Counted from the first letter of the stretch, positions 10,415 through 20,104 are shown. The stretch: 44,785 nt of DNA from Candidatus Poribacteria bacterium (GCA_028820845.1 JAPPII010000032.1:1-44785); one strand, 5' to 3'. Notes: generated by a model from the letters alone, not told the origin. Translations and numbers: made by a program.

Positions 10415-11533
10415 ATGGCACATATCAAACTTGAAAATATCCTAAAACGCTTCGGTGATTTTGTCGCCGTCAGAGATTTTAACTTGGAGATTCAGGACAA
10501 GGAGTTCGTCGTCTTTCTCGGTCCCTCAGGCTGCGGTAAAACTACGACGCTCCGTCTCATCGCAGGCTTGGAGCATCCCGAAGAGGGTGATATTTTCATT
10601 GATGGTCAACGCGTCAACGATCTTTCGCCTTCAGACCGGGATATAGCTTTCGTTTTCCAGTTCTATGCCCTCTATCCGCATCTGACCGTCTACGATAACA
10701 TCGCTTTTCCGCTTAAAGCCGTAAAGGTCTCAAAATCAGATATTGATACGCAGGTCAAGCGCGTTGCAGAGATTTTGCAAATATCCGATATGCTGAATCG
10801 GAAACCGAGCGTCCTCAGTGGTGGGGAGATGCAACGCGTCGCACTCGGACGCGCCATGGTTCGACAACCGAAGGTCTATCTCCTTGATGAACCGATGGCG
10901 AATTTAGATGCCAAGATCCGGGTTGACACGCGTGCCGAGATTAAACGACTCCAACACGAAATCGGGGCAACAACGATCTTTGTGACCCACGACCAAGTTG
11001 AGGCGATGTCTTTGGCTGACAGGATAGCCGTCATCCATCACGGGGTCCTACAGCAAATCGGAACACCCTACGAAGTCTATAACAGGCCCGAAAGCCTCTT
11101 CGTTGCCGGATTTATGGGGATGCCAACAATGAACCTCCTTGACGCTGAACTCACGGCACGGGAGGGCGCGCCTGTCCTGCAGCTCAGTCACACCGATGTT
11201 TATCTACCGCTATCATCTGAAAGACAAGCGACCCTCAGTGCCGATGCACAAGAGAACGGCTTAGTCTTCGGCATCCGTCCTGAGCACGTCACTGCTGACA
11301 ATCAACCCGATGTGCAAAAAATTGCTGCCGATGTTCACCTTGTTGAACCCCTCGGCGCGGTGAACGTTCTTGATATTCGTCTCGGTACACATCCAGAGAC
11401 ACAAGAACCGATTTTACTGCGTGTGCGAACCCACCCGACGTTCCGTGTTGCAGTCGGCGATACCATCTGGTTGGATTTCAGTGAAACCGAAATACATCTC
11501 TTTGATCGGAAGACAGAGCAAGTGCTTTCGTGA
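10415..11533 (+). CDS. ABC transporter ATP-binding protein, MalK/UgpC (CUT1 sugar) type
   Basis: 372-residue cytoplasmic ATPase subunit. Walker A GPSGCGKTT at about residues 37-45, Q-loop in FVFQFYALYPHLTVYDN, signature LSGGEMQR, Walker B VYLLDEP, switch His in FVTHDQ. A C-terminal TOBE/OB regulatory domain (about 240-372) places it with MalK/UgpC/MsmX ATPases that serve CUT1 carbohydrate importers. No permease or binding protein is next to it, so it may be shared by several importers encoded elsewhere, as is known for MsmX. One oddity: the usual Q-loop string FVFQNYALYPH has Phe in place of Asn here (FQFYALYPH). Confidence 0.93.
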   Translation: MAHIKLENILKRFGDFVAVRDFNLEIQDKEFVVFLGPSGCGKTTTLRLIAGLEHPEEGDIFIDGQRVNDLSPSDRDIAFVFQFYALYPHLTVYDNIAFPLKAVKVSKSDIDTQVKRVAEILQISDMLNRKPSVLSGGEMQRVALGRAMVRQPKVYLLDEPMANLDAKIRVDTRAEIKRLQHEIGATTIFVTHDQVEAMSLADRIAVIHHGVLQQIGTPYEVYNRPESLFVAGFMGMPTMNLLDAELTAREGAPVLQLSHTDVYLPLSSERQATLSADAQENGLVFGIRPEHVTADNQPDVQKIAADVHLVEPLGAVNVLDIRLGTHPETQEPILLRVRTHPTFRVAVGDTIWLDFSETEIHLFDRKTEQVLS

Positions 11534-11627
11534 ATAGCGGACCGCAAATCGCGAACCGCATACCGCGAATAGCGAACCACGAATAGCGAACCACGAATAG
11601 CGGACCGCAAATCGCGAACCGCGAATA
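11532..11627. repeat. Tandem repeat tract between the ABC ATPase and HAD genes
   Basis: About seven imperfect units of roughly 13-15 bp alternating the words GAATAGCGAACCAC, GAATAGCGGACCGC and AAATCGCGAACCGC. It begins at the ABC ATPase stop codon and ends just before the HAD ribosome binding site. Same general style as the repeats at 3485 and 42160, but a different word. Confidence 0.75.
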
Positions 11628-11643
11628 AATGGAGGAAAAGAGA

Positions 11644-12459
11644 ATGGAAAGTGAAGGCGCGAAAATCCCATGTCGATTGGCAGCCTTTGATTTAGATGGG
11701 ACACTCCTGAACAGTGAACACGCGTTATCTACTGAGAACTGCGACGCGCTCCGTAACCTCACGGCGAATGCTATTCTTGTCGTTTTAGTGTCGGGAAGGA
11801 TGCACCGTTCTATGCAACCGATTAGCGACCAAATCGGTTTAGAAAACCCTATTATTTCGTATAACGGCGGCATGGTACAGCACGCCACGACCGGTGAGGT
11901 TTATCATCACACACCCGTGCCAGCAGATTATGCAATGGAAGTCGTTGCTGCTTGTAGGCGACACCATCTGCATCTCAATTTCTGTTTGAATGATGAACTT
12001 TATGTGGCTGAACGCAATGCGTGGAGTGATCTTTACGAGGTGCGCACTGGCGTGCCAGCGACACCGGTTGGCGACTTACGCGAATTGGCAGGGGAAACGC
12101 CGACGAAACTGCTGATTATTCACACGTCCGAAGAATTGCCTTCACTTTTGAGCGATTTTCAAAACGATTACGCAGGAAAACTTTACGTCACACAGACCCA
12201 ACCAGAATATATTGAATTTATGAATCCAGAAGTTACAAAGGGTCGAGCACTTTCCGCACTTGCCAATCGTTTTGACATCCCCATGGATACGGTTGTTGCT
12301 TTTGGAGATAGTTACAACGATGAAAGTCTGATCAAGACTGCTGGCTTCGGCATAGCAATGGCAAACGGAGTCCCCCCGGTTCGTGCCTGCGCAGATTATA
12401 TCACAGGAACGAATGACGATAACGGAGTCGCAAAGGCCATCTATGAATTGATTCTCTGA
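11644..12459 (+). CDS. Cof-type HAD-IIB sugar/nucleotide phosphatase
   Basis: 271-residue haloacid dehalogenase phosphatase. Motif I is FDLDGTLLNSEH (nucleophile Asp and acid Asp), motif II is VLVSGR, and the C-terminal motif IV is VVAFGDSYNDESLI, typical of the Cof/YbiV/SupH group with a large C2B cap. The group dephosphorylates sugar phosphates, PLP or FMN; substrate here is unknown. An upstream in-frame ATG at 11629 overlaps the ribosome binding site GGAGG (11631-11635), so the start at 11644, 8 nt after that site, is preferred. Convergent with minE. Confidence 0.9.
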   Translation: MESEGAKIPCRLAAFDLDGTLLNSEHALSTENCDALRNLTANAILVVLVSGRMHRSMQPISDQIGLENPIISYNGGMVQHATTGEVYHHTPVPADYAMEVVAACRRHHLHLNFCLNDELYVAERNAWSDLYEVRTGVPATPVGDLRELAGETPTKLLIIHTSEELPSLLSDFQNDYAGKLYVTQTQPEYIEFMNPEVTKGRALSALANRFDIPMDTVVAFGDSYNDESLIKTAGFGIAMANGVPPVRACADYITGTNDDNGVAKAIYELIL

Positions 12460-12527
12460 TACAGTTAAATAGGAGTTGCAATTTCCTGTCGTGCGCCGTC
12501 TCAACGCGTTAATTTGCCAAAAGGCAC

Positions 12528-12800
12528 TCACCGATTCACACGCATTTCGTGTACTTCCTTGTAGGGGAAGTCCGCCACGAGTGTGCAAGAGTTGCCTTCA
12601 TGTTTCAAGGATACCTGTACAGAGTTCATCGAAAATTCAAAGTACTTTGCTAATACCTCTGTCAATTCATGTTGTAGCCGCATCATCATGCGGTCATCGA
12701 CATCGAATCGGTCTTGTGTAATGACGAGCTTCAAGCGCTGTTTGGCGATGCTGCTTGATTTTGATTTGCGCCCGAATAGTTGTCGGATGCTTATATTCAT
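12528..12800 (-). CDS. minE: Cell division topological specificity factor MinE
   Basis: 90 residues. The N-terminal amphipathic membrane-targeting segment MNISIRQLFGRK is followed by AKQRLKLVITQDR, the MinD-contact/anti-MinCD region, then a C-terminal topological domain with LQHELTEVLAKYF. MinE stimulates MinD ATPase and drives pole-to-pole oscillation. It is the last gene of minC-minD-minE, 11 bp after minD. Confidence 0.95.
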   Translation of the reverse strand: MNISIRQLFGRKSKSSSIAKQRLKLVITQDRFDVDDRMMMRLQHELTEVLAKYFEFSMNSVQVSLKHEGNSCTLVADFPYKEVHEMRVNR

Positions 12801-12811
12801 GTACGGACTCC

Positions 12812-13606
12812 TTAAGTTTTTCTCGTGAACCAGTTGAGAATGCTGGTGAACAGACCTTTCTGTTCTAAGTCTGGGATCGGAATCTGCTGTCCAGTCAACC
12901 GTCGTGCGATGCGCATATATGCTTGTGCCCCGGCGGAGTGTTCTTCATAGACAAGAGGGATCCCCCGATTTGTAGAAGTGATGACACCTGTGTCTTCCGG
13001 GACGATACCTAAGAGGTCAATATTCAGGATGTCTATAACATCGGCTTGATCCATCATACTCCCATTTCCGACAAGTTCCGGCGAAAAACGATTGAGTACG
13101 AGATTAATCGGCTCAATTCTTGCATGTTGTAGCAAACCGATAATGCGGTCAGCATCCCGAATAGCGGAAACATCTGGGGTCGTGACCACGATTGCTTCAT
13201 CAGCACCTGCGGAGGCATTGCTGAAACCGCGTTCAATACCAGCAGGCGAGTCAACAAGGACAAAATCGTGCGTTGAACGCAACTTATCACAAATCGCTTT
13301 CATCTGTGCAGGTTGGACATCGTTCTTATTGTTTTTTTGTGAGGCTGCCAGAAGCGTGAGACCGTCAACCCTTCGATCTCTAACCAGTGCTTTCGCAAGT
13401 TCGCACTGTTTATCAATGACATCCATTGAAGTGTAAACGATTCGACTCTCAAGCCCCATCACGATATCAAGATTTCGGAGCCCGACATCCGCATCAACAA
13501 CAACGACTGTTTTACCGAGAAGCGCGAGGGCTGTCCCTAAATTCGCTGTAGAGGTTGTTTTTCCGACACCTCCCTTTCCTGATGTTACTACGATTACTCT
13601 TCCCAT
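12812..13606 (-). CDS. minD: Septum site-determining ATPase MinD
   Basis: 264-residue ParA-family ATPase that recruits MinC to the membrane. Deviant Walker A GKGGVGKTT at residues 10-18, Walker A' VVVDADVGLRNLD, Walker B FVLVDSPAGIE, and a C-terminal amphipathic membrane-targeting helix (KGLFTSILNWFTRKT). Typical length. Sits 17 bp after minC and before minE. Confidence 0.97.
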   Translation of the reverse strand: MGRVIVVTSGKGGVGKTTSTANLGTALALLGKTVVVVDADVGLRNLDIVMGLESRIVYTSMDVIDKQCELAKALVRDRRVDGLTLLAASQKNNKNDVQPAQMKAICDKLRSTHDFVLVDSPAGIERGFSNASAGADEAIVVTTPDVSAIRDADRIIGLLQHARIEPINLVLNRFSPELVGNGSMMDQADVIDILNIDLLGIVPEDTGVITSTNRGIPLVYEEHSAGAQAYMRIARRLTGQQIPIPDLEQKGLFTSILNWFTRKT

Positions 13607-13623
13607 AACCGATATCTCCTTTG

Positions 13624-14298
13624 TTAAAACTTGACAAACCTTTCAACAATAATCATATCTTCTTTCCCGATGCGCGCAATTTCTGGGTAACCTCGGGATT
13701 TTTTGCCAATAGGTATACGGTTGAAATAATTACTGATTTGAAGCTGCAGCGGTACTAAATGCATAGCAATGATGACCGCTGAGAGTCTGCCGTTCATTCC
13801 TGCATGCGCGTTACCCCGCAATGCTCCCAAAACAACAATATCACCGCCCGCTCTCACTTCAGCACCCGAGTTGACATCCCCATAGATAATCAAACTCCCT
13901 TGGGGGAACTCCTCTGTTTGACCCGACCGAATTGTGTAAGGAACAATCCGAGACGGTTCGCTCTCGCGGCTGTCTGGTGGATTCACCACTTGTGTTACGA
14001 TATGCGTTGTGGGTGCAGCGGCAATAGGTGGCGGCGGCGGCTCTTCGGAGACTATCATGAAGTCTCGCACTGTTACATTGTAGACCTCCTTAAGTTTTGA
14101 CCGGAGATACGCCATTTCCTCCTCTTGCAAGGTCGGCCCCTTGAGATCAATCTGAAGAGATGTCCCATTTAACGGGCGATTCATCCGAGAAATTTCTTCT
14201 TGAATAGCCTCTTCAATCTCTATTATAGAGAGATGCGGTTTGATAATTAAATGCAAACCGTCTCTATATGCTCTGAGTGCTACAATTGAATTTGCCAT
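13624..14298 (-). CDS. minC: Septum site-determining protein MinC
   Basis: 224-residue FtsZ antagonist. An N-terminal alpha/beta domain (residues 1-85) is joined by a linker containing a run of five prolines (EEPPPPPIAAAP) to the C-terminal beta-helix, with the diagnostic GDVNSGAEVRAGGDIVVLGALRGNAHAGMNG. First gene of the minCDE operon, whose order is standard. A hairpin (CTCAAC...GTTGAG) lies in the 83-bp gap between larA and minC. Confidence 0.95.
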   Translation of the reverse strand: MANSIVALRAYRDGLHLIIKPHLSIIEIEEAIQEEISRMNRPLNGTSLQIDLKGPTLQEEEMAYLRSKLKEVYNVTVRDFMIVSEEPPPPPIAAAPTTHIVTQVVNPPDSRESEPSRIVPYTIRSGQTEEFPQGSLIIYGDVNSGAEVRAGGDIVVLGALRGNAHAGMNGRLSAVIIAMHLVPLQLQISNYFNRIPIGKKSRGYPEIARIGKEDMIIVERFVKF

Positions 14299-14381
14299 TT
14301 GCTACTTAAATCTCAACTCAATGATGTTGAGGGGACTTCCTCAGTAGAGACGATCTATTGATTGCTATTTTCTATGGTGTA

Positions 14382-15659
14382 TTAGGAATCTTCCAACTGT
14401 GCTAAGACATAGGGACCCTCTGGAATCACGGCAATTTGGGCATCTGCTCCGTAACGGTCTAAGATTTCTTCGATACCCTCTTGGGGGGTCTTCAGCGGAT
14501 GCACAAATAGTTTGGATCGTTGGTGATACGGAATCCCATCGGTATAGAAATAGATGTCAGCTTTCCTGGCAACTTTTGCCAATTCTTCGAGCTGCCACTG
14601 ATCAATGACGAAGTTTGCTGGATTGTAAAGTCCCTGCACAAACGCAGTGAGATCGTCGGTCTTAAAAATTAAGTCTGTGAACGGCTTGCTGCCGATCCCT
14701 TCACTGCACGCTGCCACAAGCAAGATACTACCGCCCTGTTTGACGACCTCAACAGCCGTCAACAAGCCTTTGATCGCTTGATAGAATGTTGAATCCAGCG
14801 GGTAACCCGCACTCGACACGACGACAGCGTCTGCGGAGGCAGGAAGTGTGACCTTCGCCTGTTTTTCGACGAACGCCGCGCCGACAAGATGAGATTTAAC
14901 CATGTCACCGGCGAAAATGCCTGTGATACTGCGCTGCTTATCAATCGCTACGTTCAGATTAAAGTCAACGCCAGCCATCAGTGCGATTTCTGTCGCTTCT
15001 TTGTGGAACGGGTTTCCGTCCAAGATGCCGACAGCCGACTTCGGGTGCTCCATCAGTTCGGGACCGTGCATCACCTTCATCGTTTCAACGGACGCGATGC
15101 CTGGGCAGATTGCCTTTCTGCCCCCAGAATAGCCTGCCATTAAGTGCGGTTCAATCAATCCGGTGATGACTTTCAGGTCCGATTCAAGATAGGTTTTATT
15201 GATATAAACGGGAGTGCCGTTCTCAGTTTTGCCTAAATACGCCTGCGTTTCTGTCTGCTGCGAGAAGTGGTTGACGATTCGGTAGGTCTCCATAATATCG
15301 GAGCCAACCATCGTTTCGAGTTCTTCCGCATTATTTGGACGGTGGATACCAGTGGCGATAAGAATAGTGATTTTTTCGCGGGGGATACCTGACGCTTCAA
15401 GTACTTCCAACAGTGGAGGGAGGATCACTTTGTTGGGTACGGGGCGAGTTATGTCGGAGATCACAATACAAGCCGATTCGCGACCTCCGGCTAATTCAGC
15501 CAAGGGCGGTGAGGCGATGGGACGCGCGATTGCCTCCCGAACCGCTCCGTTTTCATCCGACAGTGGAACACTTTCTGCAATCTCAAGGATCCCAGCAACA
15601 TTCTCCTCAGGAATCTCCATCGGTAACGTGCCAGTGCCGTATCTCATTTCCACTTTCAT
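14382..15659 (-). CDS. LarA-family nickel-pincer racemase/epimerase (DUF2088)
   Basis: 425 residues. The family (lactate racemase LarA and relatives) uses a nickel pincer nucleotide bound through a Lys to racemise or epimerise 2-hydroxy acids. The N-terminal domain shows DITRPVPNK and TGIHRPNNAEEL; the core shows GLIEPHLMAGYSGGRKAICPG, containing the conserved His and the cofactor-bearing Lys, followed by MHGPELMEHP with the second catalytic His. Length matches the family (about 420-430). The genes that make the cofactor (larB, larC, larE) are not in the window, so cofactor supply and true substrate are uncertain. Same strand as minCDE, 83 bp upstream. Confidence 0.88.
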   Translation of the reverse strand: MKVEMRYGTGTLPMEIPEENVAGILEIAESVPLSDENGAVREAIARPIASPPLAELAGGRESACIVISDITRPVPNKVILPPLLEVLEASGIPREKITILIATGIHRPNNAEELETMVGSDIMETYRIVNHFSQQTETQAYLGKTENGTPVYINKTYLESDLKVITGLIEPHLMAGYSGGRKAICPGIASVETMKVMHGPELMEHPKSAVGILDGNPFHKEATEIALMAGVDFNLNVAIDKQRSITGIFAGDMVKSHLVGAAFVEKQAKVTLPASADAVVVSSAGYPLDSTFYQAIKGLLTAVEVVKQGGSILLVAACSEGIGSKPFTDLIFKTDDLTAFVQGLYNPANFVIDQWQLEELAKVARKADIYFYTDGIPYHQRSKLFVHPLKTPQEGIEEILDRYGADAQIAVIPEGPYVLAQLEDS

Positions 15660-15913
15660 GTTGAAGTTGTCCCTTCAGACTGACTTAAAAACGCCAATGT
15701 TAGTGTACTGTTGGGTTGGTATACTATCCCCTTGTACAATTATACCTATTTTTGAAAAAAAAGCAAATTTATTTTATACTATTGTACGCTAAGTTGTTAT
15801 TTGAGCAAAAAAAACGTCATTTTTTCTTCACATATCGGTATATTTTACGCTATTTTACCTTGTATCTGCTGATTAAGTCAAGTGGAATCGGCAACAATTC
15901 CGAATCCATATCC

Positions 15914-15942
15914 TTGACTTTTTTCAGCAAACGTGTTAAAAT
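15914..15942 (+). promoter_or_regulatory. Promoter of the 128-residue unknown gene
   Basis: TTGACT (15914-15919), 17-bp spacer, TAAAAT (15937-15942). It overlaps an in-frame upstream ATG at 15933, which shows that the translated start must be further downstream (16002). The rest of 15660-15913 is AT-rich with no coding signal. Confidence 0.7.
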
Positions 15943-16001
15943 TGCTCCATGAAACTTGTGTATCTAACTACTGGAATTCTCAAGACGGAGAAACGAAGAA
16001 T

Positions 16002-16388
16002 ATGCCACGGATTGAAATTACCACGAAACCGAACGGCGCAGGACGCAATTGGCTGGAAGTCGGCCATTTTGAGACGGATACGCTCGGTCGTAAACAGTGG
16101 ATTAAAAAGAACGTACCGCATCAGGAATCGAAACTCACTGTAGATAGACAATACTCCGCCCGTGGTGAAACTATCGACTGGATCGTTCTCATTCCTGAGA
16201 ACTATCCTTTCTCTCTCGCTAAGATTACCTACGATCGGCTGAATCCAAAAGAAATTGAGGTGCTCTGGGACCCTGAGGGGACATCTCAAACCGAGACGAA
16301 CCGGGAAGAGAAAATCAAACGCGTCTTTGAACTCGCCGCGGGTAACGATGAACTCGTCAACCTGCTCAAGGAGCTCCTTACCCCTTAA
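16002..16388 (+). CDS. Uncharacterised 128-residue soluble protein
   Basis: Not recognised with certainty. The sequence MPRIEITTKPNGAGRNWLEVGHFETDTLGRKQWIKKNVPHQESKLTVDRQY is a small alpha/beta domain, followed by a charged region and a short C-terminal helix (IKRVFELAAGNDELVNLLKELLTP). It has no signal peptide or membrane segment. The start at 16002 is chosen because the promoter -10 box lies at 15937-15942, upstream of which an earlier ATG (15933) sits. The gene is convergent with the nucleotidyltransferase gene (20-bp gap). Confidence 0.7.
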   Translation: MPRIEITTKPNGAGRNWLEVGHFETDTLGRKQWIKKNVPHQESKLTVDRQYSARGETIDWIVLIPENYPFSLAKITYDRLNPKEIEVLWDPEGTSQTETNREEKIKRVFELAAGNDELVNLLKELLTP

Positions 16389-16408
16389 TCCTGACCGCTA
16401 ACGGCTGG

Positions 16409-17805
16409 CTACCATCCGTAACGCTCAGGTCCCCACGGTTTTGTAATCAATTCCTGTTTCGCCATCACTATCGTTTTGCTCGGTACATCGTCGTATAAAA
16501 TGACCCCCGGTCCAACGACGCTATAAGAACCGATGCGTCTCCCCGGCATAAGAATCGCGTTCACACCCGTCCGGCAATAATCGCCCATATAGGTTGCGTT
16601 TGCCCCCGATGGCGGCACCTCGTAACGTCCCTCTACCTGTATTGCGGTATCCTTGTCGTCGAATCGGAGCGTTCCGCATACCGTTGCAGCACCGATGTCC
16701 GTGGCGCATCCGAAGACCCCGGACATCTCACAGTAGTGATAGAGATAAACCTTATCGAACAAGACCCCCGCCATCTCGGCACCGTGCCCAATAATACACC
16801 GATTTCCGATGGTGCTGCTACCGACATCGCAATAATCGCTAATCCTACACTGATCTCCGACGAAGATGTTTCCGTGTAAGATTGCCCCGTTTGTAATGTT
16901 GTTGTTCGCGCCTGCAATGAGTGTGCCGTTGACAACGACGCGCGGACCAATCACAGAGTTTTTTCCTAAAACGACGTGTCCATTGATGTCCGCCGCATCG
17001 GAAATCGACGCGCCGGGAGCGATCTGATCTGCCGTGACCTGTTTCGCCAGATAGTCAACCATCCGCGTGTTTGCTTCCAGCACGTGCCACGGTTTATCGA
17101 CATCGACGCAGAACTCGTTGGTCTGAATTGCCAGCACCGCTCTGCCGTCGTCAATCATAAGTTGTAGGGATTGGGCGATTTCGGATTCAGGCGGCGGCAT
17201 CCCACCGACTGGGACCCTTGTGACTATTCCTGGATTCCTTAAGAGATAAGAAGTCGCGCTACTCCGAAAAGCGTACACGCCGCAGAGCCGATGTGAACCC
17301 CCGCGTGGGTGTCCTTCGATACCGGTCAGTTTTGAGAGGTTTTGGTCTTCGGTACCCCCGGTATCAATGCCAGCACAGAGCCAATCGCTTGCGTCTTCGC
17401 TACCGAGGGGTTGTACCAATGCTGCAGCTGCTACGTCGTGGGCGCAAAAGTCGCTAATTACAGTGCGTAGGTTTTCAGAAGTGGTTACAATATCGCCGTA
17501 AACGACGAGGAAAGGTTCATTTTCGAGGTGTTCTGAGGCGGTTAACACTGCGTTTGCAGTGCCGTCGAGGGGGTGTTGTGTAACAAAAACGACGTTTGGT
17601 ATATCGGCAACGGCACCCCGTACCTGTTGTGCGTGATGCCCGACGACAACGATAATGCGTTCACACCCGACTTCGACCAAATTCTCTACAACTCGACGCA
17701 CGATCGGTTTGTTGGCGACGGGGATCGTACATTTCTGTCGAAATTCCCCGTAGGGCCATACCTTACGTCCTAATCCTGCGGCGAGCACAATTGCGGTATG
17801 TATCA

Positions 17806-17806
<1 letters not shown>
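16409..17806 (-). CDS. Sugar-1-phosphate nucleotidylyltransferase with C-terminal left-handed beta-helix
   Basis: 465 residues in GlmU/GlgC-like order. N-terminal Rossmann nucleotidyltransferase domain: LAAGLGRKVWPYGEFRQKCTIPVANKPIV is the pyrophosphorylase signature with the catalytic Arg/Lys positions; VYGDIV holds the metal-binding Asp. The C-terminal half (about 265-460) is hexapeptide-repeat beta-helix (NGHVVLGKNSVIGPRVVVNGTLIAG...). A Lys replaces the usual Met/Thr in the GLGRKVWP string. It could make an activated sugar for cell-surface glycans; the specific nucleotide is not clear. The ATG at 17806 overlaps the bioD stop as TGATG, indicating translational coupling. Confidence 0.85.
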
Positions 17807-18555
<749 letters not shown>

Positions 18556-18608
18556 TCAGGATCGTTTAGTTTTACATATTTACTTTATTTTTGTGAATAT
18601 TTTCTTCT

Positions 18609-18638
18609 GTAGGAGCGAGCTGTGCTCGCGATCCCTAC
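18609..18638. repeat. REP-like palindrome
   Basis: GTAGG (18609-18613) pairs with CCTAC (18634-18638), enclosing GCGAG (18615-18619) paired with CTCGC (18624-18628). It lies in the 299-bp divergent gap between bioD and the WYL gene, which otherwise shows no gene. A repeat string at 18543-18559 is also found at 9465-9481. Confidence 0.55.
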
Positions 18639-18797
18639 GCGGAAATGCATAAAAAAACTGACAATTGAATGGTTCTGAACAGCTCTAAGGGAATGTTGCG
18701 TTCAGGGTTCTTTTTCTGTTATACTTGATACAATCATAACTAATTCTTGTTTCTCTTGGGTCGGGACAGTTCTTACAGCTATTTATAAGGGGGCAGT

Positions 18798-19841
18798 ATG
18801 GGCTATAGTGATGGTAGGAAACAGCTACGGCGTATCTTGAGCCTAATCGATCGTCTCGAAAAAACAACACGTGGTATTAAGGTACGAGAGTTAGCAAGAC
18901 TCTATGACGTTGATATGACGCGTATCTATGAGGATCTGAAAGTTATCGGAGATTTCTACGAACTGAAAAAGGATAGGGGTTCCTATTGGATTGAGGCAAC
19001 CCGTCCACTGCGCTGGCCCCGTATCGACTCGGAAGAAGCACAGGTTCTGGAATTAGTGATTACGGCTTCGCCGCTTGCAAAAGAACAGCGTTTTGAGGCA
19101 TCTCTCAAAAGGGTTTTGGAAAAACTTGACACGTCCCTTGCTGAACACATCCAATCAAAATTAGAGAAGGATGGTCCCGCGCAACTTGAGCGTGTCAACA
19201 ACAGCGATGTGGTTAAGGAGCCTCTCCATCTCTCTGAGAATGTAGAGCCCTATGGGCGTGATAGTGATAATGACGTTGAGGAACATTTTCGTGTTTTGGA
19301 GGAGGCACTTTACGAACAAAAGGCGGTTCGGGCGGCGTATCGACCGGGTGGCAAAATGGAGTCTGTGAGACATGTCCTTCATCCGTACGCCATCTTTTTC
19401 CGGAGATCGGATTGGTATCTTGAGGCACGTTCCAATTTATCCGAGAACACATCGCTGACTTTCAAAATCCTGCGTTTCCAAAGCGTGACGCTAACAGATG
19501 AAACCTTTGAAATGCCTGCGGACTTTTCATTGTCCGAGGATTTGGCTTCTCGATGGGAACTCTTTAGCGGGGAACCGCTCAGCGTAACGCTCAAGATTGC
19601 CGCGCACAAGGCGTATCTCGTTACGGAAAAGGAACGCCATCGGTCGCAAGAGATTATAGAACGATGTTCAGATGGATCGGTGATTGTCCGTTATGAGGTG
19701 CCGAAAGAGGAATTTACGTTTTGGGTGTTGAGTCTTGGGGATGCAGTAGAAGTACTTGAACCACCCGAATTTCGATCAGAATTTCAGGAGATTGTGCGTA
19801 GGATGCATAATGTCTATTCTGGAAATTTGGAAGGGGTGTAG
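18798..19841 (+). CDS. WYL-domain transcriptional regulator of the CRISPR island
   Basis: 347 residues. N-terminal winged helix-turn-helix (residues 8-70: RRILSLIDRLEKTTRGIKVRELARLYDVDMTRIYEDLKVIGDFYELKKDRGSYWI), then a WYL domain at about 180-245 (AVRAAYRPGGKMESVRHVLHPYAIFFRRSDWYLEARSN) and a C-terminal WCX-like extension to the end. WYL proteins bind nucleic acid ligands and regulate defence loci; in Synechocystis 6803 a WYL protein (Sll7009) is reported as a negative regulator of the type I-D CRISPR. The ribosome binding site AAGGGGG precedes the ATG. A palindrome in the cas promoter (21039-21055) is a plausible operator, with a half-site at 19847-19853. Confidence 0.88.
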   Translation: MGYSDGRKQLRRILSLIDRLEKTTRGIKVRELARLYDVDMTRIYEDLKVIGDFYELKKDRGSYWIEATRPLRWPRIDSEEAQVLELVITASPLAKEQRFEASLKRVLEKLDTSLAEHIQSKLEKDGPAQLERVNNSDVVKEPLHLSENVEPYGRDSDNDVEEHFRVLEEALYEQKAVRAAYRPGGKMESVRHVLHPYAIFFRRSDWYLEARSNLSENTSLTFKILRFQSVTLTDETFEMPADFSLSEDLASRWELFSGEPLSVTLKIAAHKAYLVTEKERHRSQEIIERCSDGSVIVRYEVPKEEFTFWVLSLGDAVEVLEPPEFRSEFQEIVRRMHNVYSGNLEGV

Positions 19842-19859
19842 AAGTTTTTGCGTTTTTTA

Positions 19860-19888
19860 TTGACCAGCCCGATAAAATAGTGTATAGT
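19860..19888 (+). promoter_or_regulatory. Promoter of the CreA-like guide RNA
   Basis: TTGACC (19860-19865), 17-bp spacer, TATAGT (19883-19888). Predicted start of transcription is near 19895, immediately before the first repeat-like element. The heptamer TTTGCGT (19847-19853) just upstream equals one arm of the palindrome in the cas promoter. Confidence 0.75.
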
Positions 19889-19894
19889 AAGTAT

Positions 19895-20018
19895 TGGAGT
19901 GTTGGCGAGAAGTATCTCGATTACGAGATTGAAAAATTGGAATTTTTGTATGCCACATTCCAACATTTTAAGCATTTTAAGATGGCGATAAGAAGTGTCT
20001 CGATTACGAGATAAAAAA
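19895..20018 (+). ncRNA. CreA-like guide RNA: two degenerate CRISPR repeats flanking a 46-nt guide
   Basis: Repeat-like element 1 (aligned 19899-19935) and element 2 (19982-20018) share the 3' part of the array repeat: 19909-19934 and 19990-20012 keep GAAGTATCTCG/GAAGTGTCTCG, the loop ATTA and CGAGAT; element 1 ends ATTGAAAA where the array repeat ends ATTGAAAC. The 5' halves have diverged. The stem is 6 bp (ATCTCG/CGAGAT) in element 1 and 5 bp in element 2, enough for Cas6 recognition. The stretch between them (19936-19981) is a spacer-like guide whose first 11 nt equal 20065-20075. The guide also contains an inverted repeat (19937-19943 with 19957-19963). This is the architecture of CreA RNAs described in archaeal type I-B systems; calling it functional is inference. 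Confidence 0.75.
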
Positions 20019-20020
20019 AT

Positions 20021-20049
20021 TTGCAATACGGATAAGAATGTGCTATCAT
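20021..20049 (+). promoter_or_regulatory. Promoter of the DUF3800 gene
   Basis: TTGCAA (20021-20026), 17-bp spacer, TATCAT (20044-20049); predicted start of transcription near 20056. The -10 region (TATCATTAA, 4 nt, TAGTA) has the same words and spacing as the cas operon promoter at 21066-21083. Confidence 0.7.
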
Positions 20050-20061
20050 TAATTTTTAGTA

Positions 20062-20088
20062 GTTATTGGAATTTTAAGTATGACACAT
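20062..20088 (+). promoter_or_regulatory. PAM plus protospacer-like target of the CreA-like guide
   Basis: GTT (20062-20064) fits the GTN/GTH PAM reported for type I-D. The next 11 nt (20065-20075, ATTGGAATTTT) are identical to guide positions 1-11. The first mismatch is at guide position 12, a position flipped out in type I crRNA duplexes. After a one-base shift, 20078-20088 matches guide positions 13-23 at 10 of 11. The site starts about 9 nt after the predicted start of transcription of the DUF3800 gene, where a bound effector would block the polymerase. Confidence 0.7.
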
Positions 20089-20104
20089 AAAACAGGCAAA
20101 AGGA

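Noticed and set aside
19936-20088. Guide-target similarity as a simple local duplication with no function.
   Set aside because: Not excluded, but a plain duplication would not predict the match starting exactly at guide position 1, a PAM in the target, or promoters placed to suit both.
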